Shown here: positions 8,515 to 17,468 of the stretch, piece after piece
How positions within the stretch are numbered: the first letter of the stretch is position 1
How the letters are laid out: every line of letters starts with the position of its first letter
NCBI GenBank assembly: GCA_016195385.1
Contig: JACPZS010000039.1
Location: 46,616 to 110,615, forward strand
DNA length: 64,000 nt
Reading direction: 5' to 3'
Origin: Verrucomicrobiota bacterium
Lineage (GTDB): Bacteria; Verrucomicrobiota; Verrucomicrobiia; Limisphaerales; JACPZS01
The notes under the pieces: generated by a model
What the model saw: the letters and a program-made list of their open reading frames with translations, nothing else
Databases searched by the model: none
What the model was told of the DNA's origin: nothing
Program-made: the position numbers and the translations under genes

Positions 8515-9519
8515 CTACAAAGGCTTTGGCGATAAGATTTTTCCCGCCGCTTGCCTGACCAATTCCATCAACTCAGTCGGCCGCACAACGGTGGCGTTGC
8601 CGCCCCAACTCAGGATCCAGCGCTGCACTTCCAGCAGGCCAGAGAGTTTCAACGTGAGTTCCACGCCGCCGTCCTTGAGTTCGCGCAGCCGCTGCGAGGC
8701 GTGCCATTTTTTTTCGCGGATGAAATCAGCCACGCTCGCGTCGAAGCGGATGACAACTTCGTGTTCTTCCTGGCCGGAGTGAACCCCAAAACTGTCGCGA
8801 AGCTGGCGCTCCAAAGAAAATTTTTCGGGCCGCGAGAATTTCTCCCCCGTTGGCTCGACCGCCAGAATGCGCGCCGGCACAAAGGTTCGAATGGCTTTGC
8901 GCAAATGATCAAACGCGAAAAGGAACCACTCGCCATTGATGTTGGCCAGGTGATAAGGATCGACGATGCGGTCCTCGGTCTCGCGCCGGCCGGGTTTGCG
9001 ATAGATCAACTTTAGCTGCTGCCGGCGAACGGTGGCTTTGGCGAGTGCATCAAAGTTCTGTAGATTCAGAATTGGCTCGGCGCTTGTGCGAAAACTGATC
9101 GTCTTTTCCCAGTCCGAGAGATTCAACGAAATGGTGTCAGGCAACGACGCGGCCATTTTTTTGAAGGCACTGAGCAGCGGCTTTTCAAAATTGGTGCCGC
9201 GATATTGTTGGAGCGCTTTTTCCGCGACGAGCAGCGCGAAGAGTTCGCCTTCGGTGATTTGCAGCGTCGGAAAGGAACTGACTTCCTGCGTGTAGAAATA
9301 GCCGTTGCGCCGTGAATCAAACTCGACGGGCAATTGGAGCCGGTCGCGCATGAATTCGAGGTCGCGATGGATGGACTTGGTGCTGACTTCGAGTTCGCGC
9401 GCCAGCGTCACCGCGTTCGGATTGCCGCCCGCCTGGACGGCTTGATGAATGCGGAGCATCCGCTCCAAGGGGGGGCGGGTGAGTGGAAGCGATCCGGCTG
9501 TTGGCGCTCGCTTCTTCAT
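8515..9519 (-). CDS. WYL-domain transcriptional regulator with N-terminal HTH
   Basis: This is a 334-residue protein from the ATG at 9519; a TTG seven codons upstream is possible. An N-terminal winged helix-turn-helix (RMLRIHQAVQAGG, then VTLARELEVSTKSIHRDLEF) is of the DeoR-like type. It is followed by a WYL domain (about residues 140-230; NINGEWFLFAFDHLRKAIRT) and a WCX C-terminal extension (HEVVIRFDASVADFIREKKW). WYL regulators bind nucleic-acid or nucleotide ligands and control DNA damage or defence genes in several phyla; the target here is unknown. It is on the same strand as, and 24 bp downstream of, rho. Confidence 0.9.
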   Translation of the reverse strand: MKKRAPTAGSLPLTRPPLERMLRIHQAVQAGGNPNAVTLARELEVSTKSIHRDLEFMRDRLQLPVEFDSRRNGYFYTQEVSSFPTLQITEGELFALLVAEKALQQYRGTNFEKPLLSAFKKMAASLPDTISLNLSDWEKTISFRTSAEPILNLQNFDALAKATVRRQQLKLIYRKPGRRETEDRIVDPYHLANINGEWFLFAFDHLRKAIRTFVPARILAVEPTGEKFSRPEKFSLERQLRDSFGVHSGQEEHEVVIRFDASVADFIREKKWHASQRLRELKDGGVELTLKLSGLLEVQRWILSWGGNATVVRPTELMELVRQAAGKILSPKPL

Positions 9520-9543
9520 GCGAGGCGAGGGGACGCGCAACGG

Positions 9544-10674
9544 CTAGTTGCCGAGTTTGAGCAGGAGTTCGTCGTTGGTCTTGTGCTTCTTGAGCGCGGC
9601 CAGCAACGTCTCCATCGCTTCGACGGGATTGAGATCGACCATCATCCGGCGAAGTTTGCGAATGGCTTCGAGATTTTTGGGCGCGAAGAGTTTTTCTTCT
9701 TTGCGCGTGCCGCTCTTCGGGATGTCGATGGCGGGGAACAAACGTCGATCCGACAGCTTGCGGTCAAGGATCAACTCCATGTTGCCGGTGCCTTTGAACT
9801 CCTGAAAAATCAGTTCGTCCATGCGCGACCCGGTATCCACCAACGCGGTGGCGAGAATCGTGAGCGAACCGCCCTCCTCGACTTTGCGCGCCGAGGCGAA
9901 CATTTTGCGCGGGATTTCCAGTGCGCGCGCGTCCACACCGCCAGTCATCGTACGGCCGCTGCCGCCGTGAACGCTGTTGTAGGCGCGGGCGACGCGCGTG
10001 ATGGAGTCGAGCAAAATAAAAACGTCTTTGCCGCATTCCACCATGCGGCGGCAGCGCTCGATCATGAAGCGCGAAAGGCGAACGTGCGTTTCCAGATCCT
10101 GATCGTTGGATGACGCGACGACTTCGGCTTTCACGGAACGTTGGAAATCGGTGACTTCCTCCGGGCGTTCGTCGATGAGCAGAACCATGACGTAAACGTC
10201 CGGATGATTCGCGGTCACCGCGTTGGCGATCTGTTTGAGAATGGTGGTCTTGCCGGTGCGCGGCGGCGCGACGATGAGGCCGCGGGTGCCTTTGCCGATG
10301 GGCGTGACGAGGTCGATGACGCGCGTTTCCAAAATGTCGGGCGCGGTTTCGAGATTGAATTTCTGAATCGGGTCGATGGTGGTGAGATTTTCAAACCGCG
10401 TCGAGCGCGTGTAGTCCTCAAACGCCATGTCGTTGACCTTCTCGACTTCTTTCAGTTGCGGACTGCTGCCGCGATGCGGCGGTTGGAGCGTACCGCCGAC
10501 CAGGCAGCCTTCGCGCAGGAAGCAGCGCTTGATCGTGTCCGGCGTGACAAAAATATCGGTCGGTTTTGGCTGGAAACGAGTTTCGGGCGAGCGCAGGAAG
10601 CCAAAACCCTTTTCGGAAATTTCCAGATAGCCCGAACCGTAATTGGGCGTTCCACCATTGTTGCTATTACTCAT
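9544..10674 (-). CDS. rho: Transcription termination factor Rho
   Basis: This 376-residue hexameric RNA helicase starts at the ATG at 10674. It has a cold-shock-like RNA-binding domain (GYLEISEKGFGFLRSP, PTDIFVTPDTIKR), Walker A PPRTGKTTILKQIANA, the Q-loop/R-loop region (HGGSGRTMTGGVDARALEIP) and a conserved C-terminal RecA fold. It is about 40 residues shorter than E. coli Rho because the N-terminal helical Rho_N domain is essentially missing. Rho releases RNA polymerase from untranslated transcripts. Few intrinsic terminators with T-tracts were seen in the window, consistent with reliance on Rho. Confidence 0.97.
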   Translation of the reverse strand: MSNSNNGGTPNYGSGYLEISEKGFGFLRSPETRFQPKPTDIFVTPDTIKRCFLREGCLVGGTLQPPHRGSSPQLKEVEKVNDMAFEDYTRSTRFENLTTIDPIQKFNLETAPDILETRVIDLVTPIGKGTRGLIVAPPRTGKTTILKQIANAVTANHPDVYVMVLLIDERPEEVTDFQRSVKAEVVASSNDQDLETHVRLSRFMIERCRRMVECGKDVFILLDSITRVARAYNSVHGGSGRTMTGGVDARALEIPRKMFASARKVEEGGSLTILATALVDTGSRMDELIFQEFKGTGNMELILDRKLSDRRLFPAIDIPKSGTRKEEKLFAPKNLEAIRKLRRMMVDLNPVEAMETLLAALKKHKTNDELLLKLGN

Positions 10675-10735
10675 AATATATCGAACTTGACGAAATCATT
10701 GCCGGACTGAAATCAGAAGCGGCCCGGAAAAAAGC

Positions 10736-10924
10736 TCAACGAGCTTTGAAAGTTTTTGGGAAAACCGGTGACTCGAACGTTACGAAACCCAACTCCGCAC
10801 ACCGTTGTTTCATCCGCCTTTCGGACGAACGACAGGCCATTTCTAAGAGCAAACCGCCGGGAACGCAATAAATAATTTTTCCGGGCTGTGCCGTTTTCAA
10901 AAGCGGCAGTAATTTTTTCACCAC
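10736..10924 (-). CDS. Small hypothetical protein or decayed gene tail
   Basis: A 62-codon frame starts with tandem GTG codons at 10924. The peptide (FVVKKLLPLLKTAQPGK first, then IIYCVPGGLLLEMAC) looks protein-like and matches no family I recognise. It lies in the same frame as the upstream acyltransferase and is separated from that gene's TGA by seven codons. An overlapping frame (WNGTAFIADGHTLS) also looks coding just upstream, so a single indel near 10930-10950 in a small separate gene is possible. Confidence 0.35.
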   Translation of the reverse strand: MVKKLLPLLKTAQPGKIIYCVPGGLLLEMACRSSERRMKQRCAELGFVTFESPVFPKTFKAR

Positions 10925-10945
10925 AAATTCCGGGTCGCGGCTCGC

Positions 10946-11809
10946 TCAACGTGTGTCCGTCCGCAATGAAAGCGGTTCCGTTCCAGCCGAACTGTTGGCG
11001 CGAGGACCCGACGCCGACGGGCAGCCGTGTTCGCTGGCGAGCGCGCAAACCCGTCGATGCAGTTCGCCGGCGAGTTCCTTGCGACCAACTCCAACTGGCG
11101 CCAGCGCCTCGCCATAGGCGACGAACGCGCGAATTCGTTTTTTGGAAAACAGATTGAGCAAGTGCGGCCCAAAGGTCATGTCCCCCCAGTAACACACCTC
11201 CTCTTCGACCGAGCCGTCCTCGATCACGTAACTGATCCGCGCAGGTGACACCCGCCAGCCGTTGGCAGCGGCCGGCTCCAGCAGCGAAGAACGGAAAGGC
11301 AGAACTTGCCGTCCATCGCTGCTCGTGCCTTCGGGAAAAATCGCCACCACCGCTCCCTGCGCAATCAAGGGAACAAAAGCCTCCGCCACCCGCGCCACGT
11401 CCGATCTTTGCTCGCGCCGCAAAAACAAAGTTCCCGCGCACGCGGTCAACGGGCCGATGATCGGCCACTGGCGGACATCAGCTTTGGAGACGAACACCAC
11501 CGGCTGCCGTTGGCCGAGCACCATGATGTCCAGGTAACTGAGATGGTTACAGACGAGCATTCCCTCCGCAGGCGGCTCGCCGGCGTAAGTGACCGTGACG
11601 TTCAGCCCGCGCAAAATCCGCGCCGAGGAGCGCCCCAGCCAAGCCGTGCGTTCATGCAGCAAAGCGGAGCGGTTGCGCACCCAGATGAGAAAAAAATAAT
11701 CCAGCGCGGCCACGCCCAGCGCGCCGCAAAGTTGCAGACATCGAAACCCAACGCGGAACGGATAACGGCGAAGCCCACTCATCGCCGGTCGTAAAAAACC
11801 GTCGCACAA
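10946..11809 (-). CDS. olsA: PlsC-family O-acyltransferase, likely OlsA (ornithine lipid synthesis)
   Basis: This 287-residue protein has an N-terminal membrane segment (about 25-45). It has the acyltransferase catalytic motif NHxxxxD at His89 and Asp94 (VCNHLSYLDIMV) and the substrate-binding motif FPEGT at 158-162. It uses acyl-ACP or acyl-CoA to acylate a hydroxyl. Directly upstream on the same strand is an OlsB-like N-acyltransferase, so the likely substrate is lyso-ornithine lipid rather than lysophosphatidate. The last 25 residues look out of frame with the family, and the true C-terminus may differ. Confidence 0.8.
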   Translation of the reverse strand: MCDGFLRPAMSGLRRYPFRVGFRCLQLCGALGVAALDYFFLIWVRNRSALLHERTAWLGRSSARILRGLNVTVTYAGEPPAEGMLVCNHLSYLDIMVLGQRQPVVFVSKADVRQWPIIGPLTACAGTLFLRREQRSDVARVAEAFVPLIAQGAVVAIFPEGTSSDGRQVLPFRSSLLEPAAANGWRVSPARISYVIEDGSVEEEVCYWGDMTFGPHLLNLFSKKRIRAFVAYGEALAPVGVGRKELAGELHRRVCALASEHGCPSASGPRANSSAGTEPLSLRTDTR

Positions 11810-11857
11810 GCCTTGCGAAAGTAACCGGCCAGAAGTTTCATTCCGATGCGCAATGAA

Positions 11858-12667
11858 TTAACTCAGATAACGTTCGACGATGCGCGGCGGAAGCGATTGC
11901 AAGTCGAGCAAGGTAAGGAAATCAATCGTCTTAAATTCACGGTCGATGGCTGGAGGCCCGCAGATTTTAGCACCGATGGAAAGATACGCGGATAAAAGTT
12001 TCGGGACTTTAGGCGCCAGCGGCGCCAGGCGCTCCAACGGGCAGGCAAATTCCGTCCGCGGCCGCGTCCGCAATTCTTCAGGCGCAAGCCGGGTACGCGA
12101 GAGTTCGGCGAACATCGACGCGCCCACAAGGGGATCTTGCGACGTCAGCGAACTGCAACCAATCAAGTAGCGTCCGCCACGTTCACGGGCGTAGGCGGCG
12201 ATGCCCTTCCACAACAAGCCGAGCACGGCGAGGTTGCGGTGCTCGCTGTGAACACAAGCGCGGCCGAGTTCGATCAATTCGCCACGAATCGGCTCGAACG
12301 GAGCGAAGTCAAATTCCTGCGAACTGTAGTAGCCGCGTTTGGCAGCGGCCGTCCGCCCCGTTTGCAAGCGATAAGTCCCCACGATTTCGTGCGTGGGCAG
12401 GTGTTCGACCAGAAGGTGTTCGCAAACTTCATCGAACGGATCGGCGTCCAGGCATGTGGCGAAGGATTGTTCCAGGCCCTCGTTCAATTCGATGTTGAAG
12501 ACCAGAAAGCGGAGCGACTGCGCCGCGCGCACTTCATCCGGGCGGCTGGCCAAGCGGCTCGCGTAAAGCTGTGGCGTGCCGGCCCGCGCCAGGATGCGAT
12601 CCCCCACGCTTGACTCCGGCATCACAATTGGATTGGTCTTCATGGCGGCCGGATTATTCACGGCCAT
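11858..12667 (-). CDS. olsB: OlsB-like ornithine-acyl[ACP] N-acyltransferase (GNAT/hemolysin-like)
   Basis: The start at 12667 (MAVNNPAAMKTNPIV) gives 269 residues; the longer open frame upstream lacks similarity. The core shows the Acetyltransf_5 pattern: FLVFNIELNEGL, DPFDEVCEHLLV, IVGTYRL, then ELGRACVHSEHRNLAVLGLLWKG. OlsB transfers a 3-hydroxyacyl chain from ACP to the alpha-amino group of ornithine, giving lyso-ornithine lipid. The adjacent PlsC-type gene, 48 bp downstream, would complete the phosphate-free lipid. Such lipids are often made under phosphate limitation; no Pho box was recognised. Confidence 0.85.
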   Translation of the reverse strand: MAVNNPAAMKTNPIVMPESSVGDRILARAGTPQLYASRLASRPDEVRAAQSLRFLVFNIELNEGLEQSFATCLDADPFDEVCEHLLVEHLPTHEIVGTYRLQTGRTAAAKRGYYSSQEFDFAPFEPIRGELIELGRACVHSEHRNLAVLGLLWKGIAAYARERGGRYLIGCSSLTSQDPLVGASMFAELSRTRLAPEELRTRPRTEFACPLERLAPLAPKVPKLLSAYLSIGAKICGPPAIDREFKTIDFLTLLDLQSLPPRIVERYLS

Positions 12668-12892
12668 TGATTTCGATTGCTTGAATTGATCGACCGGACC
12701 ACGCGTTAAGTTCAGCCATGCCCCGGGCCATCGCTCCGACATATCTCGCGACCACGACTCGGAATCAAGCCCGGATTTGCATCCGGCGTGACAGCCGCGT
12801 GAAATTTTGGTTCCGCCGTGGCTTCGGAAACGCAGCCACATACGAGTCGGACGAAGCCTTCGCCACGCAGACGCGCGTGTCGTTATCGCGGT

Positions 12893-15637
12893 TCAACGAT
12901 CCAGGCTCTCACGCACGGTCTGCGCGAGCTTCATGGGATCGTACGGCTTCTGGAGAAAATTGAAGCCTTCGCGCAAAGTAAGATCCTGCCCCGCCATTTC
13001 GGCGCTGTAACCGCTGCTGTAAATGATTTTTAGGCCCGGTTTTTTGGCGGTCAGGTGCTCGGCCAATTCGCGGCCGCTGATGCCTTCGGGCATCACCATG
13101 TCGGTCAGGAGCAAGTCCACGCGGCCTTCCAGTTTTTCCCACAGTTTGAGCGCGGCCACGCCGGAGCCGGCAACCTCGACTTGATAGCCGAAACGACTGA
13201 GAATCTGGCGTACGAGGGCACACAGCGCCGGTTCATCCTCGACGACAAGCACGCGTTCGTTGCCACCGCGGACTGCGGCCGCACTTCTGGGGATGGGCTT
13301 GGGCGGCACGATGCGATCGGCCACCGGCAAAAATATCTTGAACGTCGCGCCGTGGCCGAGTTCGCTCGCCACTTCGATCCAGCCTTCGTGCTGGCGCACG
13401 ATGCCGTACACCGTGGCCAGGCCCAGCCCGGTGCCTTTGCCCACATCCTTGGTCGTGAAGAACGGTTCAAAAAGGCGGTGCAGATTTTCGCGGGCGATCC
13501 CGCAGCCGGTGTCCTCGACACAAAGCCGGACAAATTGTCCGGGCCGGGCGAGGGGGTTCTGCGCCACGTATGCTTCGTCGATCGTCTGCGTCGTGGCGGT
13601 GATGTTGAGCCGGCCGCCCTTGGGCATGGCGTCGCGCGCGTTGACGGCCAGGTTTAACAGGATTTGCTCCATCATCCCTTGATCCGCGTGAATCGGCGGC
13701 AAGTCGCTGGCGTACTCGAATTGCAGTGTGATATCTTCGCCGAGAATCCGCGCCAGCATTTTGGTCAACTGGGTGATGACTTCGTGGAGTTCGAGTGTCC
13801 GCGGTTGCATGACCTGCTTGCGACTGAAGGTCAGCAATTGGCGCGTCAAATTGGAGGCCCGCTCCGTCGCGTCGGCCATCTGGCGGATGGATTCGATCTG
13901 TTCGGGCCGCAATTGCTTGTCATGCAGCAGCAGACCCGCGTGGCCGGTGATGACCGTAAGGACGTTGTTGAAGTCGTGCGCCAGTCCAGCCGCGAGCTGG
14001 CCGATGGATTCCATCTTCTGCGCCTGCCGCAATTGCGCCTCGATGTTCAGGCGTTCGGTAATTTCGACCGCGTAGCAGTGGACGGCGGGAATGGCCGGCA
14101 CCGGGAAGAACGACCACGAGAGCGTCCGCAGGCCGAAGGCGGTGTTGAGTTGGAGCCGCGGCTGGTTGGTCGTCAGGCACTCATTCACAATTTGCGGCGT
14201 GCCAGGCGGCAGAATGTCGCGCATGTTGCCTTTGCCCAAATCATGCGCCATCGCCCGCGCGGCGGCATTGAAATAGGCGAGTTTCCCTTCCGGCGTAAAC
14301 TCGATCACCATGTTTGGATTGTAACGGGGAAAAGCCGCGAGCGATTCGATCTCAGCCGCGCTTTTTTTCCGTTCCAGGGCGTTGACGAAAATTTCGCCGA
14401 CGAACCGCAGCAATGTCACTTCCTCCTCCGACCAGCGCCGCTCTTGTCGCATGGCATCGAATCCAAAAAATCCAACCGGAGACTTGCCGTAAACCATCGG
14501 CACGAGGAGCAGCGATTTGAGGCCGCCGCTCTCCATCAAAAAGCGCTCCGCGCCGGCCTCCGGCGGCAAGTCTTCAATGCTCGACACTTGGATCGGTACA
14601 AGCCTCGGAATCTGTTCCTTGAACCACGGAAACTTGTTGAGCGAAAGATTTTGAAAAGCGTCCCGGCGGGAGGAAATCCCTGCGGCACACCATTCATGTG
14701 TTCGGGAAGTCGAGGCTCCTTCGGCCGTGTACAAAAACACGTAGCTGCGCTCGAGCTGGCTGAATTCCGCCAGCCGCTGCAAGGCCTGGTGGATGCCGGC
14801 ATCGATCTCCTCCGCGGCGATGTTGATGAAATGGGACGAGATGTCGGCGATCAACCTTTCGAGCTGCACGCGCAATTGAAGGGATTTCTCAGCGCGGCGC
14901 CGTTCCGTCAGGTCGTTGACAATCGAGAAAATCAGTTTGCGGCCATTGACTTCCAGCGGGCCGGTGTGGAGTTCCACTTCGCGCACTTCGCCGGAGGCCA
15001 GGCGGTGGCGGACTTCAAAATGATGATCATGCTGCTCGGCCGCGCGCTGAAGTAATTCCCGCACCCGCTCAGGCGAAGCAGAGTTGATGTGAAAAATCTC
15101 CATCCCCTTGAGCTGCGCCAGATCGTAGCCGTAGAAGCGGCTGGCCGCGCTGTTCGCGTCCACGATGCGGCCGCTGGCCGGATCCAACAGGAGCTTTATC
15201 GCCTGGTTCGTTTCAAACATGGCGCGATACAATTCGCTGGTCTCTCGCAGCGCGGTCTCGGCCAGTTTGCGATCCGTGATGTCCGTCACCGCGCCGACGG
15301 TGCCGACAATTTCGCCGTTCTCATCTCGCAACGGTGAGGCGTGGACTTGCGCCCAGAATGACCCGCCATTGCGGCAGAGCGTCAAAGTTTCGTAGGCTTC
15401 ACTCTGCCCTTGCGCGCGCTGCTGATCACGCTGCAGAGCGAGCGACCACTCCTCGCGCCGCAACAATAATTCATAAGCCCGCGCCCCCAGGAATTCTTGC
15501 CGCGAAAATCCGGTCAACTCGCAAAGGCGCGAATTCACGTAGAGCACGACGTCGTCAAGGTCCGTGATCAACAGGCCTTCGGCCAAATTCTCGACCACGG
15601 ATTGCAGGCGCGCGAGGTTATGTAAGAACTGTTGCAC
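12893..15637 (-). CDS. Hybrid sensor histidine kinase (PAS-PAS-GAF-PAS-HisKA-HATPase-REC)
   Basis: This 914-residue cytoplasmic protein has a GTG start at 15637. Two PAS/PAC units occupy about residues 5-250, a GAF-like domain about 265-430 and a degenerate PAS about 435-545. A HisKA helix pair carries phosphoaccepting His554 in GLAHDFNNVLTVITG. The HATPase_c has an N box (NLAVNARDAMPKGGRL), G1 (DTGCGI) and G2 (GTGLGLATVYGIV). The C-terminal receiver has phosphoacceptor Asp846 (LLLTDMVMPEG). There is no transmembrane segment, so the stimulus is probably cytosolic (redox, light or ligand). No cognate output regulator is adjacent. Confidence 0.93.
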   Translation of the reverse strand: MQQFLHNLARLQSVVENLAEGLLITDLDDVVLYVNSRLCELTGFSRQEFLGARAYELLLRREEWSLALQRDQQRAQGQSEAYETLTLCRNGGSFWAQVHASPLRDENGEIVGTVGAVTDITDRKLAETALRETSELYRAMFETNQAIKLLLDPASGRIVDANSAASRFYGYDLAQLKGMEIFHINSASPERVRELLQRAAEQHDHHFEVRHRLASGEVREVELHTGPLEVNGRKLIFSIVNDLTERRRAEKSLQLRVQLERLIADISSHFINIAAEEIDAGIHQALQRLAEFSQLERSYVFLYTAEGASTSRTHEWCAAGISSRRDAFQNLSLNKFPWFKEQIPRLVPIQVSSIEDLPPEAGAERFLMESGGLKSLLLVPMVYGKSPVGFFGFDAMRQERRWSEEEVTLLRFVGEIFVNALERKKSAAEIESLAAFPRYNPNMVIEFTPEGKLAYFNAAARAMAHDLGKGNMRDILPPGTPQIVNECLTTNQPRLQLNTAFGLRTLSWSFFPVPAIPAVHCYAVEITERLNIEAQLRQAQKMESIGQLAAGLAHDFNNVLTVITGHAGLLLHDKQLRPEQIESIRQMADATERASNLTRQLLTFSRKQVMQPRTLELHEVITQLTKMLARILGEDITLQFEYASDLPPIHADQGMMEQILLNLAVNARDAMPKGGRLNITATTQTIDEAYVAQNPLARPGQFVRLCVEDTGCGIARENLHRLFEPFFTTKDVGKGTGLGLATVYGIVRQHEGWIEVASELGHGATFKIFLPVADRIVPPKPIPRSAAAVRGGNERVLVVEDEPALCALVRQILSRFGYQVEVAGSGVAALKLWEKLEGRVDLLLTDMVMPEGISGRELAEHLTAKKPGLKIIYSSGYSAEMAGQDLTLREGFNFLQKPYDPMKLAQTVRESLDR

Positions 15638-15884
15638 GAGTTAAAGCCTTGAAGCACCGGCGGCTCATTTCACAAAAAAACAGCAGTCTCCAGAAAATTT
15701 ATCTCGTTGAGAGATCTGTTCCGCGAAGGAACGTCTTTTTCAACCAGCCTGACCCATTGCGTTGACAAATGAATCCACGATCGCCTGGCGCGAAATTCTG
15801 CGAACTTGAAGGGAGCCTTCGCCGGCACGGCGCGGCGAAGGTTGACCGTGCTGGTTTCGGCGGCTTGCCGCGCCTCGCAACCTC

Positions 15885-16223
15885 TCAGCGTCGGAATTGC
15901 ACGGCACCCGTCGCCGGAAGCTCATGCGCGCACGGGGCATTCGTCGGCGCGTCCGGGCGAATTTCATTCGACGAAACCAGACCGTTCGCCAAGAGGTAGG
16001 CCTCGACCTCGTCGCCGCTGATGTCCGGAAGCATCCGCCCGTTGACTTCGACACACGGACTGAGCATCTGCCCGCTCTTCTCGATCATTTCCTGTCGCTG
16101 CTGCGGATTGTTAATGATGTCGCGATCTTCAAATGGCAGGTCGTATTTGCGCATGATGGCGCGCACGCCCTGGCTCCAGCCACACGTTGGTTTCAAATAA
16201 GCGATTATTTTCGGTTTAGTCAT
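15885..16223 (-). CDS. Glutaredoxin-family protein
   Basis: The start at 16223 (MTKPKIIAYLKPTCGWSQGV) gives 112 residues. The thioredoxin fold carries a CGWS active site, a monothiol CxxS arrangement. It continues with YDLPFEDRDIINNPQQRQEM and the cis-Pro region SPCVEVNGRMLPDISGDEVE. A proline-rich tail of about 25 residues extends beyond the usual fold. It likely acts in thiol redox or iron-sulfur handling. It is divergent from the phosphodiesterase-like gene. Confidence 0.85.
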   Translation of the reverse strand: MTKPKIIAYLKPTCGWSQGVRAIMRKYDLPFEDRDIINNPQQRQEMIEKSGQMLSPCVEVNGRMLPDISGDEVEAYLLANGLVSSNEIRPDAPTNAPCAHELPATGAVQFRR

Positions 16224-16388
16224 AGTTTCAAATCTGACTGCCACCCTGCCAAAAAATCATAACTCCGCAACCTTTTCCTTTTTCGTTCGCTCCGTTCAGC
16301 CGCATCTGGTCGCATCCACAAATTGACGTTTTTGCGCGAAGCACCGCGCTCGGAGCCGGCGCGTTGGGACGATGCTCCTCGGCGGAGC

Positions 16389-16414
16389 CGGGCCGGAACT
16401 GCCGGCCCGCTTTT
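16389..16414 (+). terminator. GC hairpin with T-run in a divergent intergenic region
   Basis: The arms cgggccgg (16389-16396) and ccggcccg (16402-16409) are followed by C then TTTT, which is an intrinsic terminator layout for the plus strand. No plus-strand gene lies just upstream (16224-16388). It could be an attenuator in the leader of the 16483 gene, or end an unannotated small RNA. Confidence 0.4.
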
Positions 16415-16482
16415 GCTTCATGGGCGACCGGTGATTTAGCGCCGTTGCGTTTCGCGACCGAAACGGTAAAATCTGTTTCCAG

Positions 16483-17304
16483 ATGAAGACAATTTTCCCG
16501 TTGCTTGGCGCGTGGTGCGTGGGGATCACGGCGCTGTTCAGTGCCGAGAGCCATTCGCCGACACCACTTCCGCAGGCCCATTCCCACAACGACTACGAAC
16601 AAAAGCGTCCGTTGTTCGATGCGCTCGCCCATGGCTTTTGCCACATCGAGGCGGACGTCCACCTCGTCGATGGCAAGTTGCTCGTGGCGCACGATCGATC
16701 CCAGGTCCAGAGCGGGAAAACACTGCAAGCGCTGTATCTCGATCCGTTGCGTGAGCAGGTCCGAAAAAATGGCGGACGGGTTTACCGCGACGGCCCGCCG
16801 GTCACGTTGCTGATCGACGTGAAGTCCGAAGCTGAACCGACCTACACAGCGCTGCTCACCGTGCTAAAGGATTATCGCGAGCTGCTAACCTCCTTTCAAA
16901 AATCAAAAACAGAAATCCGCGCCATCACGGCCATCATTTCCGGCAATCGCGCCCGCGAGGCCATGGCTGCCGAAAGCAGCCGCATCGCCGCCTACGATGG
17001 ACGGTTGGAAGATTTGGATGCTCCCGACTCGGTTGGCTTCATCCCGTGGATTAGCAGTGACTGGTCGAGCGTCTCCCGCTGGCGCGGAACCGGTGAATTT
17101 CCTGACCAAGACAAACGCAAGCTCCGCGAAATCGTGGCGAAGGCCCACGCGCACGGACGCCAAGTGCGCTTCTGGGGCACGCCGGACAAACCCGTTGTCT
17201 GGCGCGAGTTGCTCGACGCCGGCGTGGACATTCTCATCGCCGATGACTTGCCCGTGTTGAAGGATTTTTTGCTCGGCCAGCAAAAGGCAGCGCCAGCCAA
17301 GTGA
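16483..17304 (+). CDS. Secreted PI-PLC/GDPD-like phosphodiesterase (AIM6-type)
   Basis: This 273-residue protein has a signal peptide (MKTIFPLLGAWCVGITALFS, then AES). The family signature QAHSHNDYEQKRPLFDALAH holds the first catalytic His. Next come CHIEADVHLVDGKLLVAHD, with acidic metal ligands and a second His, and a TIM-barrel course ending in GVDILIADDLPVLKDFL. Proteins of this type (altered inheritance of mitochondria 6, GDPD superfamily) are predicted to hydrolyse phosphodiester lipids, but substrates are not established. Confidence 0.85.
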   Translation: MKTIFPLLGAWCVGITALFSAESHSPTPLPQAHSHNDYEQKRPLFDALAHGFCHIEADVHLVDGKLLVAHDRSQVQSGKTLQALYLDPLREQVRKNGGRVYRDGPPVTLLIDVKSEAEPTYTALLTVLKDYRELLTSFQKSKTEIRAITAIISGNRAREAMAAESSRIAAYDGRLEDLDAPDSVGFIPWISSDWSSVSRWRGTGEFPDQDKRKLREIVAKAHAHGRQVRFWGTPDKPVVWRELLDAGVDILIADDLPVLKDFLLGQQKAAPAK

Positions 17305-17468
17305 GTGCGCCACACGGTTGATGCAAGTACGGGTGCGCGAATCATGCTGCGGATTCCAGCCAATAATTTCCAGAAATGTCTTTCGGTTGATTGCCGCGGC
17401 CAAAAAATATTTGCGAACTTGTGACTTGCGTTGACTTGCGCTGCCGCCGGCTTCATATTTTTTTTGCA

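Noticed and set aside
13664..15055. 463-codon plus-strand frame
   Set aside because: It is antisense to the hybrid histidine kinase, whose domains are complete; GC-rich genes produce such shadows.
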